Shown here: positions 36,109 through 47,781 of the stretch, in pieces
Numbering within the stretch: the stretch's first letter is position 1
Layout of the letters: every line of letters starts with the position of its first letter
Assembly (NCBI GenBank): GCA_022749755.1
Contig: CM040440.1
Span: 19,393,269-19,457,268, forward strand
From: Azadirachta indica
Lineage: Eukaryota > Streptophyta > Magnoliopsida > Sapindales > Meliaceae
Direction: 5' to 3'
Length of the DNA stretch: 64,000 nucleotides
Program-made: the position numbers and the translations under genes
The notes under the pieces: model-generated
Database searches by the model: none
What the model was told of the DNA's origin: nothing
What the model saw: only the letters and a program-made list of their open reading frames with translations

Positions 36109-37572
36109 GAGTGATATATTAATTTTTACCATATGATTATACTTAAATCATTGATCATTAAGTAACATATTTAGCGTTATTTAATTCGTTTTAAATAGTT
36201 ATTTTTCTTTTTAAATATTTTACTTTTATTTTAAAGGTGTTGATGTGTTTTAACACGAAAGACATGAAAATGAAGCATAAAAGCACATTTGTTAGCTATC
36301 CATGAAAATCACAAAGTTTTATTCTTGGGGACCAAAATGCCAGCAGCTGAGGACTAAAATGCAGAAAATCAAAATAGAAATTAAAATTCAAATTAATTAA
36401 AAGTAAAAGGCTCTAATTGAAATGTTTCGCATGGGAAGCCTTTGTTGGCAAAATCAATGGTGCGCCCGCGCCATGCCTTTTGCCTCCTCAACGCCTCTGT
36501 GCCAAAAATAACGCTCTCGAGCCATCTGAATTTAAATTTGATGATTTTTTATCCTTAAATTAAAATAAATGGCCAGATTTGAGATATTTTTAGGTTTTTT
36601 TTATTTTTTTAAGTGGAGCGACCATAACTAAGGGGAGAAAGGGAGTTTTAAAGAGAGAAAAGGGGAAGAAGGTGGTTAGAGAGAGAGAAGGAAAAATCAA
36701 CAAGAAGAAAGGAGATTTCATCAAGAGATTGAGAGATTCTCATCAATCTTGTAGATTCAAGCCCTACTTATCTAGTTTTTCTTTCTCTCCTTTTTGAATT
36801 TCATATTGAATTGAACAATTTGTATTGACTAAAATTATATATTTGATTGTTAAATTTTTTATGAGTAATCTTGAACTCTATTTTATATATGGTTAGATTT
36901 ATTTTTTAGGGTAATGGTTTAATTTATTAAAAGCATTCATTTTTTGATATTGTGTTATTTTTTATTGATATCTTATATTGAGTATTTATCATGATGATTA
37001 ATGCTTTTAAATATTTGGCCAATATTTGAATGAAATGTGAATTGATGTGAGCTGAGAAGTGAATATCGTATTTAAACTGTGTGATAAATACCGTAAATTG
37101 CATGTTAGACAAAAATGTACTAATATGGTTTACGTAGTTTAAATAGAAATTATCATTAATTATAATGCACTTTCATTTAGTTAATTTTACATAAAAATAT
37201 AGTGAATTATTAGGTACAAAGTAGTTTCAATTGATTTCGAGAGAGATTGTCAAATAAGATAGAATAATTAACTTACAATACCGGTATCAAATCAGAATAA
37301 CATTAATAGAAAAAGTGGATGCGACTAATTAAGATAAAATCATTGGCCCTAGATTTTTCTATTAATTGAGTCTTTTATTTAGTTTGTTAAGTAGTTAATT
37401 TTTGTTTATTTTAATTTACTATTCAAATTATTTCGATTTCTTCAAATAAATTCATAAATTAATCACCTTTGATAGTTAATTGATTAACATTTTTCGTGAA
37501 ATCGATATCCTCTTATCACTATATTACTTGTTATAATTCCGTGCACTTGCGGGTATCGTGTACATACTACAC
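36109..37572. mobile_element. Probable nested LTR-like insertion inside the chromovirus
   Basis: About 1.45 kb of AT-rich non-coding sequence interrupts the element between its leader and the gag remnant. It starts TGATATATTAATTTTTACC and ends near TGCACTTGCGGGTATCGTGTACATACTACA, which resembles the ends of long LTRs of other plant Ty3/gypsy lineages (Tat/Athila type). No convincing target-site duplication was found, so boundaries are approximate and a solo LTR is a hypothesis. Confidence 0.4.
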
Positions 37573-40110
37573 GAATCATGCAACAAGAAGGTCCAAGTGC
37601 AGGGGTGTGAGGAGCAATGCCCTATCAAGGGTGGAAGTAAGAAGGTGCAGTCTAAGGACATGGTAGCTAACTTGGACGCTCGAGTAGTTAGCATAAAAGC
37701 TTTCATGACGAGCATAGATTCACGCCTTGACGTAACGAGATACGGTTCCTACGAATTTTTAGTCACGCCTTTCAGACTAACAAATGCACCGACCACTTTT
37801 AATACTTTGATGAACAAGTTATTCCATCCCTATCTCGATCAATTTGTGGTGTTATATTTGGATGATATTATTGTCTATAGCAACACCTTGAAAGAGTATA
37901 TGGTGCATCTTAGGACAGTCTTTCAAATATTGCGAAAGAATGAATTATATGTGTAGAAGGAGAAATGCCCTTTTGCGTAACAAAAAGTTCATTTCTAAGG
38001 CCACAAGATCAAGGATGGAACATTAATAGTGGATAAGGTTAAGGTGCAAACTATTCAAGAGTGGGAACCTCCAACCAAAGTGTACAACCTCTAATCTTTC
38101 TTAAGATTAGTTAATTATTATTGACGTTTCATCAAGAGTTATTCAGCAAGAGCAACTCCACTAACCAACTTCCTTAAGAAAAGTCACTCGTGGAATTAAA
38201 CTAAGGAGTGCCAATATACCTTTGAACACTTAAAGAAGGCAATTATGGAGGAGACGGTTCTTGTACTGCCCGACCACACGAAACCTTTCGAGGTATACAC
38301 CGATGCCTCAAATTTTGCCATTGGAGGTTTACTTATACAATAAGAACATCCTATTGCTTTCGAAAGTCGCAAACTTAATGAGGCGAAAAGACGTTAAGCC
38401 GTGTAAGAAAAAGAGATGACGACAATCATTCATTACCTTATAGTATAGCGACACTCTTTGTTTGGGAGTCACTTTACAATCATGACGGATAATGTAGCCA
38501 CAAGCTATTTCTAAACACAAAAGAAGTTGAGCCCGAAGCAAGCATGTTGGCAAGATTTATTGGCAGAATTCGACTACGACCTAATGTACAAACCGGGTAA
38601 AGCAAATGTCGTAGCGAATGCGTTAAGTGGAAAGACAACATTGATGGCTATTAGCTTAAGCATTCCCGAAGGAACGCTAGTGAAAAGGATCAATGAGGGA
38701 TTGACCTAAGACTCTTTAGCCAAGATGAGGCTGTTTTGGCTTGACGATGAATTGTTCTATGCAAAGGGGAGACATATTTACGTACCAAAATAGGGTGCCT
38801 TGAGGAAAGAACTCATTAAGCAATGCCATGATTTTAAGTGGGTTGGACACCCCAGAATTAAGCGTACCAACGCTTTGCTAGAAAATTTGTACTATTGACC
38901 GAGAATGCGAGAGGATGTCGAGACCTATGTGCGGACATGTCTCGTGTGCTAACAAGACAAAATTGAGCATTAAGCATCGGGTGGGTTACTTGAGCCGTTA
39001 CCAACTCCGAATAAACCATGAAACAGCGTTTTTATGAATTTTATCATGTCGCTATTAAAATCCAAGGGGCATGGTAGTATCATTGTGGTGGTTGATTACT
39101 TTAGCAAATATGCGGTCTTCATGCCGGCACCTACAAATTACACAGTGGAGGAAGCTGCGAGGTTGTTCCTGAACCATGTAGTGAAGTTTTGGGGAGTGTC
39201 GAACAATATTATGAGCGATCATGACCCGCGGTTTACAGCAAGTTTTGATCCAAATTGTTCAAGTTACTTGGAACAGGGCTCAATTTTTCTATAAGTTTCC
39301 ATTCTCAAAGTGATGGACAAACTGAGCGTGTCAACGCACTACTTGAGTTATACTTGAGGCATTATGTGAGTGCCAACTAAAGGAATTGGGTTAAGTTGTT
39401 AGATGTGGCTTAATTTTCCTACAACTTGTAGCGAAGCGAGGCAACTAATAGGAGTCCGTTCTAGATTGTGTTGGGCCAACAACCGACAACTCCATATGCA
39501 TTAGCCTCGAGTTACGATAGAAAATATCCGAGGGCCTTCAAGTTTGCCAAGACATGGCATAAACAAGTTGATTTATTTAGGGCATACCTAGACAAGCGGT
39601 TAAGAAGATGAAAAAGTGGGCGGATAAGAAGCGGAGGGATGTGGAGTTCCAATAAGAGGATTTAGTCATGGTGAAACTCTTGCCCTAATAATTCAAGACA
39701 TTGCGGAAGGTACATAAGGGAGTGGTTCGATGTTATGAGGAGCCATTCCCGATTATGCAGAAAGTGGGCAAGGTGTCATATCGAGTTATACTTCCTCCAA
39801 AGTTAAAGATCTACTCCGTCTTCTATATAAACATGTTGAAATCTTATTATGGGGATTAGGAAGACTCGAGTCGAGGGGAGTCAAAACGGGCTCCAACAAT
39901 TGTGGTAACCTCTTTCGAGAAGGAGGTTGAGTGCATCTTTATTGACCAACAAGTTTGAAATCACAGGGTGCTGAACTATACAGAATACTTCGTCAAGTGG
40001 AAAGGATTACCTGAAAGCGAGGCTACGTAGTAGTATGAAGACGCACTATGGCAATTCCAAGAGCATATAACGAGGTTTTATGAGGAAGGCACGGCGACAA
40101 CATCGCACAT
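37573..40110 (+). pseudogene. Decayed gag-pol remnant: RT, RNase H, integrase, chromodomain
   Basis: About 37650-37728 looks like a gag N-terminal piece ([20 protein letters not shown]), fused directly to mid-reverse-transcriptase. The RT part carries [12 protein letters not shown] and the catalytic [10 protein letters not shown] (about 37855-37880). RNase H follows (VYTDASNFAIGG near 38293, then TDN), then the connection KPGKANVVANALS. Integrase pieces are at about 39034-39240 (VVVDYFSKYAVFMP, then SDHDPRF) and 39300 (SDGQTERVNALLELYL). Last is a chromodomain-like YTEYFVKWKGLPESE at about 39975. More than a dozen in-frame stops (TAA/TAG) and frameshifts disable it. Deletion of protease and early RT occurs at about 37728. 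Confidence 0.85.
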
Positions 40111-40112
40111 TT

Positions 40113-40125
40113 AGGTGGGGGAGGA
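40113..40125 (+). promoter_or_regulatory. Polypurine tract of the retroelement
   Basis: AGGTGGGGGAGGA immediately precedes the TG of the right LTR, the expected position for plus-strand priming. Confidence 0.65.
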
Positions 40126-40742
40126 TGTCATACCCCACATAAATAGTGCATGTGAAAAGTGACCAAAACTTTGCTCGGGCAGTACTTCTGCGAGGGAAAA
40201 TTCGAGACAAGCGGGCATGTGAGTTTTGGCCGAATAACTTTTTGGCGAATCGGATTGAGTGGGCAATAAAGCATTTGGGTCAAGGATCTTTGCATTCTTC
40301 CTTATTAGCATTGTTGTAAATAAAACTTTATGTTAGTTCAATTAGCCCAACTTCTAGAATGGTGATTCAATTGGCTCAAGTTATAAAATTATAAAGATAG
40401 CACTACATATTTTACTATTGTATAGATATTTTTTAAGAAATTTCTAAAAGACCAATCCTATCCCTCAAAAGTGAATTGTGAGGTGCAATCTTGGCCGTCC
40501 ATTGTATGTAAACTTTCATATAAATAGGTGAGATCTCATTTGGCTAAATCAAGCAATCAAAGTAATAAACTTGAGTTGTATAAATTCTCTTCACTCAAAC
40601 TCTTTATACTCTATCTTATGTTTTTGTTTAAAGTTTTTGATTTAGTGCATTGCGAATATCGAAGGTTTATTTAGCGAGCGACGTTGGTAAGTGCTGCGTG
40701 ATCGAAGCTAGTGAAGCGAGTGAAAAGAATGAGGCCGTGACA
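40126..40742 (+). repeat. Right LTR of the Ty3/gypsy element
   Basis: About 617 bases, TG...CA, the direct repeat of the left LTR. Its ends and most internal blocks align. It is slightly longer through small indels. Confidence 0.85.
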
Positions 40743-41704
40743 AATAGCTGGACTTTTACTTAAATTGAAAAGCTTATTACACCTCTAGTTTGTACTTGAT
40801 CACTCCTAAGTTAACTACACCTCACTTTTTCAACCATCACTATATCCCACATACGGAGTGAATGCTTCATTGTAATGTCAATGATTGAGTTCGTATTTTT
40901 TGTTTGTACACTTTTGGTTTTCAGTATCTAAATTTGTATAATTTCTTTACTAGTATGTGTATTTTTTGGGTTAATCATTTTATCAAAAAAAAAAAAGACA
41001 TCTACGTTTTATATTCATGTCTATTTATAAAAACTAGTACGACCATGCTTTACAATTCCTTACAATATTTTTTATATACTTTTTAAAAGTATAACACCAA
41101 TTCAGATCATGATGAGAGTGATTGGGGCATATGGGCCTACAATTTTGTTGCCTAGCCTCTCACAGGGCCGGATATTAGTTATTGGGTCGGCTTTATTTTT
41201 GTTCATTCCAAGACGATAAATAAAAAGAGAACTTAAAAAGAAAAGAGACGAAACCAGACGGTCGCGGGACCACAACAGGAGAGAGTCCACGATTGGGATG
41301 GTCGTGTACATTAAATGAGCGAAGTGACTGACAGGACTAATACGCGGAGACTAGTGAAGTGAAAATCAGGGTCGTGTGGGACCCACCTGAAGAGAGCAGC
41401 AAAGCAACAGGTGGCTGATTATTGTCGTGTTGTTGTGAGACCCTACTGTAACGAACATTTCCCGGGCAAAAAACTGACGACTAAATATAGTAATTAGAGA
41501 TGCGGCTTAAATTGGGGAACCAAAACCAACGGAAATTAACTAAATTGGCAAACTTGGAGGGATTGAGGGTGCGGGGATTATCGAAGCAAGTTGGCAGCGA
41601 CGTTGGTCGTGGCTCGAACGGACGAAACCAACGACGACGACGACCAACAGTAGAGAAACAGCCAGCTTTACCTGAGCCGTTGGCGCAGGAGGCTTTTATC
41701 TAAC
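40743..41704. other. Intergenic region and 5' leader of VTT gene
   Basis: Retroelement flank, then a relatively GC-rich proximal region (about 41100-41704) that should contain the promoter and 5' UTR of the VTT-domain gene. It includes a 67-codon upstream open frame ending one base before the main start codon. Confidence 0.5.
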
Positions 41705-44031
41705 ATGGCTGCCATCTCCCTCACTTGGGGCTCCGCATTCAGAATTGGAGTCTTCCTCCTCCTCCTAGCCGCCTTTTTCATTGTCTGCATGTCCCTCCCC
41801 ATTGAAAAGGCACCTGCTTCATCTCCCTGTCTTCCTTTCGATATTGTTGATTTGAATTCTTTCTTTCTTCCGTGTTTCGAAAATTTAGAGTGGTGGTATT
41901 GTTATTGGCACTTTGCAAAATGTTTTAAAACAGTCAAATGGCTTGAAATGTCTGTTGAAAAACCAATAAGATGTATTTAATATGAATTAGGGTCATTACT
42001 TTCACTCTGTGGTTAATATTCTTGATGAATTAGAGAAGGAAAAAATTTCTTTTTGCAGATTTTGAAGCAGTTTTTGTTATGGTTAAAGCAGGATCTTGGG
42101 CCTTGGGGTCCGTTCGTGTTGTAAGTTTCTTGCGCTGGCCAGTTTCATGTCTCCTTTTATGTTATTTGTGCTGACTATTGATCTAAAAGCAAAAATATTA
42201 TCAAATTTTGATGATAGTGATTAATCCAAGTTGAAATTTAATTTCAATGTGTATTTGAGTAAGAATGCAAGAATATGTATCTTTTAATTAAGATGACAGA
42301 AGCTTTATTTGTTAGTTAAGGTAATATTACTGTCAGTCGAGTGTATACTATATAGAAGATGTAACTCTTCTTTCATGGAATTTTGCAGGGCTGCTGCCTA
42401 TGTTCCTCTCACAGTGCTGGCAATTCCTGCTTCAATACTGACAGTAGGCTTTGGATTCATAGTTTTTATACTTTCTAGATTGATGTTGTTCTGTTATTCT
42501 ATGTAAAGCAGATTTCATCTAATTTCACTGATCATGGATATATTGTAGCAACTAATCTCATTGGTTATTCTTCTTAGTTCTTTTCCTTTTTTTTTTTTTT
42601 TTCTTTCCTGTTTCTTTTTTGGAGAGTCCAACTTGATGTGGTACCTTGTTTCTCCTACATTTTCTAGCTTGGAGGAGGTTATCTTTTTGGATTGCCATTG
42701 GGATTCATGGCTGATTCTCTGGGTGCAACAACAGGTGCAACAGCTGCATTCCTTATTGGTAGAACAGTGAGTCTCTTAAACCTCTGCTTGTGTGAGTTAT
42801 GTGTGTGTCAGTAGGAATGCCCTAAGTTCCTTGTAAGGCAGGCATCTCATGCTTCAAACATTAGAGATGCTAGGTAAAGAGCTACAATTATCATTTCAGG
42901 ATACATTTATTTTCTTCTTGTTATGTATAAGTTTTCATTTGAGCATCTACTTATATCATAGTTTGTACTGTAGTGCAGTTTGGAAGATCATTTGTCATCT
43001 CCAAGTTAAAGAATTATCCAAAGTTTCAGGCTGTTGCTATGACAATCCAGAAATCTGGCTTTAAGGCAAGAGATTTTGCAAAAGTTTCAGAGAATATCAT
43101 GCAAGAATGTGATGTGTTTTAAAAACAACTCACAAATAGTTTAACCACTTGAATTTTGATAAAACAGTTCTGATGCCATCTGTTTCTAAGTTTCTTCTTT
43201 GCTATGACTCACAATTCTTTGTACACTTTTTCTTTTGATTTGTGTAACAGATAATTTTTCTGCTTCGGCTGGTACCTTTACTTCCATTCAACATGTTGAA
43301 TTATCTCTTGTCGGTAACTCCTATTCACATAGGCACATATGTACTAGCATCTTGGTTGGGAATGATGGTAATATAACGATTATCACTGTGAAGAATTAGT
43401 TTGTTGAGCTTGCTAAGTTGTTCAATTTATAAGGAGCACTGACAACTGAACTCCTGATCTGTTCTTTGTGACAGCCAAGTACATTTGGTCTGGTGTATGT
43501 GGGGACAACTTTGAAGGATTTTTCTGATGTCACTCGCGGATGGAACGAGATTTCAACAACTCGTTTGGTTAGTGATTAAATACAAGCTATAACAACATAT
43601 CTCAAAGAATTTACTTCAATACCTAGTTTATAATATTTATAGGCATGATTTGCTTTACATATATTTACTGGTTAGTTTTACCATTTATATCTATGCTGCG
43701 TATGCTTGTGGATGCAGATGTTTATGGCACTAGGCTTTTTAATATCTGGTAAGTCACTGTCCGTTCTTGATTTCTTAATTTTCTTCCTATGAAATTATTT
43801 TAACACAGATCAGGTTTCTCTTGTGCTTCCTTCTATAAAACTACTGACTTGTTGACATTTTGCCGGTGAATGTTCACAGTGATTCTGATAGTGTACGTAG
43901 CTAAAGTTGCTAAGGCTTCCCTAGACAAAGTGCTGGTTGAGAATGGTGAAAACCGTACTATTGCCTTATCAATGCTGCCCATTGTGGCAGAATCTCCCAT
44001 AGAGATTCGGAGGCCTCTCAATATCTCATGA
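41705..44031 (+). CDS. VTT-domain (DedA/TVP38/TMEM64, SNARE-associated Golgi) membrane protein
   Basis: Nine exons: 41705-41809, 42059-42120, 42389-42443, 42668-42766, 42979-43065, 43251-43367, 43475-43567, 43718-43748, 43880-44031, giving 266 residues with consistent phases. An N-terminal membrane helix lies at about 10-30. The VTT domain follows, with the signature AYVPLTVLAIPASILTLGGG then YLFGLPLGF, AAFLIGRTFGRSFV, and FLLRLVPLLPFNMLNYLLSV (reentrant-loop arginine and prolines), then GTYVLASWLGMM and a last hydrophobic helix (about 205-222). The tail is cytosolic-type and polar. TMEM64/VMP1/TMEM41B relatives are ER/Golgi proteins, some of them lipid scramblases. The plant group (At1g71940-like) is little studied. 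Introns 1 and 5 need GC donors (AAG|GCACCT and AAG|GCAAGA). Confidence 0.9.
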
Positions 44032-44914
44032 TTAAGATAGATCAGCGGGGATAGATTATGATTATGCATACAAATTGGGACGTTAAATTCTTTTCTAATG
44101 TTAATTCTTTCCTCACTCCTTTGGTTCATTTAGATTTAAGTTGATTAACTGCCTAGCATCAGAAAATTCAAGAAAAGAAGGTATAACCCTTTTTTTTTTT
44201 TTTTTACTCTCTTTTACTCTCTTTTTGCCTTTTTCAAATTCCTGACATTTATTAACGGCACAGAATACTTGCGTTGTCTCATTTTGTGGAAGAATATTAA
44301 CGAGCGAGCATGTGGGCCTAAGATTGTATATTCGTTCTTTATTTTGACACAATGTCTATTCCAGTAACAAATTGGTCAACTGAAAGGTTATATTTATCAT
44401 TTAATTCTCCTAAATGGAACGTTTAATAGCCTATGCTTGAAGCAATGCATCGGATTTTAAATGTTAAATAGCAAAATGTTCTTTTATTTATCAATTAGAG
44501 CTATGTGGCTAGCTTAAGATACCAGTGGTTGATTAGTTATGCAAGTAAAAAACAGTAAATTTTCATCTCTGATTCTCCACCTATTAAGTAGATGTTGCAT
44601 TCATTGAGTCAAACATAGTATATGTGGGAAACAAAAATAAATTGGACTTCATTCCTCCATGAATCATCTTCAACTGGTAATCTACTCGATTTGGGTTTTA
44701 AACAAAGCGCGCGCGAGAGAGAGAGAGAGAGAGAGAAGCAGTTCAACATGTCTGAATCCATTTTTCAATAGTCAGTCACTAGGAAACTGAGAATAGTCTT
44801 GTTTTTGTTGTTTTCTCCCTCTTGTTCTGGTTCTGTAAGTCCAATGTGGAAAGGAAGACAAATTAAAGAACAACGTAAGATAGCCTGCCAAGCATGTACA
44901 CGAGGATTTTGGCA
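44032..44914. other. Intergenic region between convergent VTT and bHLH genes
   Basis: 3' UTRs of both neighbours. A GCGCGCGC tract followed by a GA microsatellite lies at about 44708-44737. No gene seen. Confidence 0.5.
44708..44737. repeat. GC then GA dinucleotide microsatellite
   Basis: GCGCGCGC followed by about ten GA units in the 3' flank of the bHLH gene. Confidence 0.85.
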
Positions 44915-47781
44915 TCACCCTTCGGTCAAAGACATGGGCATTATGTACAAGCCTCTCCTCTCCAACAACTCGCTTGCTGCTGATGGGTTCATCTTTAGCA
45001 ACTTTCCCAGCATCTCTTCAAGAGGTTCATTTGTCGTCTGTCCATTGAAGACATAGTGGCCATAACCCTGTAAATCAGCAGTATTAGGTATTATTTGCTG
45101 CAGGATGACCTTTCATAAGTCCTAATTACACATTGATAGCTAGTACCTCAAGGAAAACAAAAGGAACAGAAGCCCGTTGGCCTCCCAATCTGCTTCGACT
45201 TAATTCCTGCAAAATTGAGTCCCTTTTGGAATTTATTACTGCCTTAATGTGATATGTTTTCTTAAAATAACCAAGAACCAAAAGAGTAGAATCGGCAATT
45301 TTCACTTGTTCTGTATTAGATCTCTCAATCACTTCTTATTAGATAATTATGCCATCTTCTCAAAAATATAAAGTAAAATAATTATAAATTGAGTTGCCAG
45401 CTGAGTGTACAGAGTTGAATGTCAGATTTTCATTTAAGAATAATAGCACTATTAACTTGTTAACCCAAGGACCTAAAAAACTTATTCAAAAACTATATAA
45501 CAAACTAGCAGGTACATTAAACATATTTTCCAAATTAAGATAACTGATGGTATCAGCAAAGCAACGAGGACACTGATTGAGGTTTTTTAAACAAACTACA
45601 TCTCATTGTTCCCAAAATGCATTACAATTGTAATGGAATGTATTGCAAACATAGAAGATGATGTTGCACCAAATAAAAAGAGTAGAAAGGGGAGGAAATC
45701 CAGAAGAAGGGGAGAAAAATTACAAGAACTTAAGTAGGAGCCTTCATAACTTCATTCAATAATTTCAAAATCTGAAAATCTACCTTTACAACTAAAACTA
45801 TGGCCGTTCTTACAGTAGCCAGAGACCTGACAAAACAGGAAATATGAATAGAAATACTATACTAACAAGTCAAACTAATTGAAAGAAATATCCCGAATAG
45901 GACTCTAACTAAGAGAGTAAGACCTAATTCAAATAAAATAACCATAATAAAATTAACCTAAAACTAGCCTAGTCTGTTCTACATCAGAAGAAGAGAAATG
46001 TCAATATGGTCAAAGGTGGGTACCTTCACTTGTAACTGCAGAAACTTGATATAGTCAATGATATCATCCATCACAGCTGCTTGATTACCCTGCAAAGCCA
46101 CAAATTAAACCAGAGAGAACTTATGAAATTTCCCGTGAACAATGTTGGTCTTAAATTAGATTCAAACTCCACACAGGATGATTAATGATATTAGGAAACC
46201 GGGAAAATATACAATATAATGCTGTTAATCTGACTCTTACCTTTTCCTATCTGTAAAGTATTATAAACTTTTGACGACCTTACAGCATGACATATAGACA
46301 AAATACTAGCTATTTCAGGAGTTCTAGGCCTGCAACTGTGGCAATGTTTTTCACTCTTATTGTTGAATCCTCTATAAATTTTTTAGGCGAAAGATATAAA
46401 AACAAATAAATGTGCGAGGAATAATTTTTGGGACATGGAAGGCACCTTGAGAGTGTATAATATTGATAGGTCATCTTAAAATGTTTTGTTAAGTGTCATG
46501 CATATATATATATATATATGTATATATTTATGTATATATACATTAGTCATGATTAATATACAGACATATTACCTCTACAGAATGTGGAAGCAGTTCTCGC
46601 AATGCCCTGACTCTTTCAGCTATTCGTAGCCTGCGATACTGAATCAGAAATAACACTTCAGGAGAACTGAAGTATGCCAGAGCGAGACTCTGGTCATATT
46701 ACCAAACCAATAATAAAGATCGTTAATCCGAATAAGCACAATAAGTAATCTTGTATTATTTGACGACATGACAAAAAATATAACCTTACTGTTCAGTTTC
46801 AGAGTTATACCACTACTATGTGCAATGGTCAAGAAAGGTGTTATACTTACACGGTCAGATGCACCAGATTTTTGTCTTGAACCTCCGGAATGTTGTTCGG
46901 ACAGGAAAAAAGATGGAGAAACTTTTACTCGTGGATAAAGTTGAGACACATTGCGATTCTCTTCATGCAGTTCTTGTCTCCCTGAAGTATGATTCTGCTG
47001 CAGAATTTTAGCGCTAGACTATCAATAATAAAGTCCCAGTGAAATCTTCAAGACATAATGATTACCCGAAGCAACAAGCTCAGCTTGTGCTTGGATATGA
47101 AGATGTTAAAGTAGGAAATTAACCTGAGGAAGGATCTGTGGCTGAAAGCTCATATAGTTGTTTGCTGATGTCACTTCATTATATGGGTTCTGAAATCTTA
47201 CCTGTAGCACACATACACAAATTGAATGTTTTGTTCTTACTGCTAAAAATTTTAATCAGAAATGCTGTATAAAATGAGTCGGCATTTTAGCAAATTATCT
47301 TATCATAACTCAGTTTTGGAGACAGTGGTCATAAGCTAATTAACTGAGTTTCTCAATTGTTGCCCTGTCAGGTATGCATTACCTTTGAAACATCCATGTC
47401 AAGGGAAGGATCAGCAGGTATATAACCACAAGGGCTTCCTAGGTTATTGAACAATAACTCTGTCTGGATTTCAGAGCCTCCATAAACAGATTTTGTGCCA
47501 CCAATAGGCGAAGTAATGGTCTCTAACATATCTGCACCAGTAGCATGTTCAAGAAATGTGGAACTTTCTGCAAGAAAATCTACATAACTGCGAGGTGTTT
47601 TCTGGCAGTGGGACCACTGAGGTAAAGGCAGAGGATTAGGTTGATTTGCACTCTTTCCAGCTGCCATCGCAAAGTGCTGATTTGGCTCGTCTCCAGGTCC
47701 ATGAACATCATTATTGGCATTCACACCAAAATTTGATGACATCAACCACAGAAGGTTCTCAACGTCATTTAGTCCTTCCAT
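44915..47781 (-). CDS. bHLH-like transcription factor with atypical basic region
   Basis: Seven coding exons on the minus strand: 47383-47781, 47124-47201, 46851-46997, 46573-46638, 46024-46089, 45147-45206, 44915-45067, giving 322 residues. Helix 1 is in exon 4 (YRRLRIAERVRALRELLPHS, residues 209-228). The loop and helix 2 are in exon 5 (AAVMDDIIDYIKFLQLQVK, 234-252). They are followed by LSRSRLGG, the hallmark extension of the LRL/UNE12 (group XI) bHLH proteins. The separate exons for each half of the HLH also fit this group. The segment before helix 1 (GGSRQKSGASDRYRRLR) lacks the His-x3-Glu-x3-Arg E-box-contact pattern of typical relatives. Nuclear role and dimerisation are expected from the family. 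Direct E-box binding is doubtful. The N-terminal 130 residues are unstructured-looking. 5' UTR exon(s) probably reach to about 48900. Confidence 0.85.

Larger units (their letters stand above)
35382..40742 (+). mobile_element. Degenerate Ty3/gypsy LTR retrotransposon (chromovirus), internally deleted
   Basis: Two similar LTRs (35382-35982 and 40126-40742) in direct orientation start TG and end CA. AATA directly before the left LTR (35378-35381) and after the right LTR (40743-40746) is a candidate target-site duplication. A primer-binding-like TGGTATTAGAGC (one change from the usual initiator-Met tRNA type) follows the left LTR, and a purine tract GGTGGGGGAGGA precedes the right LTR. The interior keeps reverse transcriptase (37728-37956), RNase H, integrase and a chromodomain in the order typical of chromoviruses. 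It is broken by many stop codons, and most of gag, protease and the N-terminal half of reverse transcriptase are gone. Not autonomous. Confidence 0.88.

Noticed and set aside
35382..40742. Possibility that the retroelement encodes a functional polyprotein
   Set aside because: Many in-frame stops and frameshifts, plus a large deletion of gag, protease and early RT.
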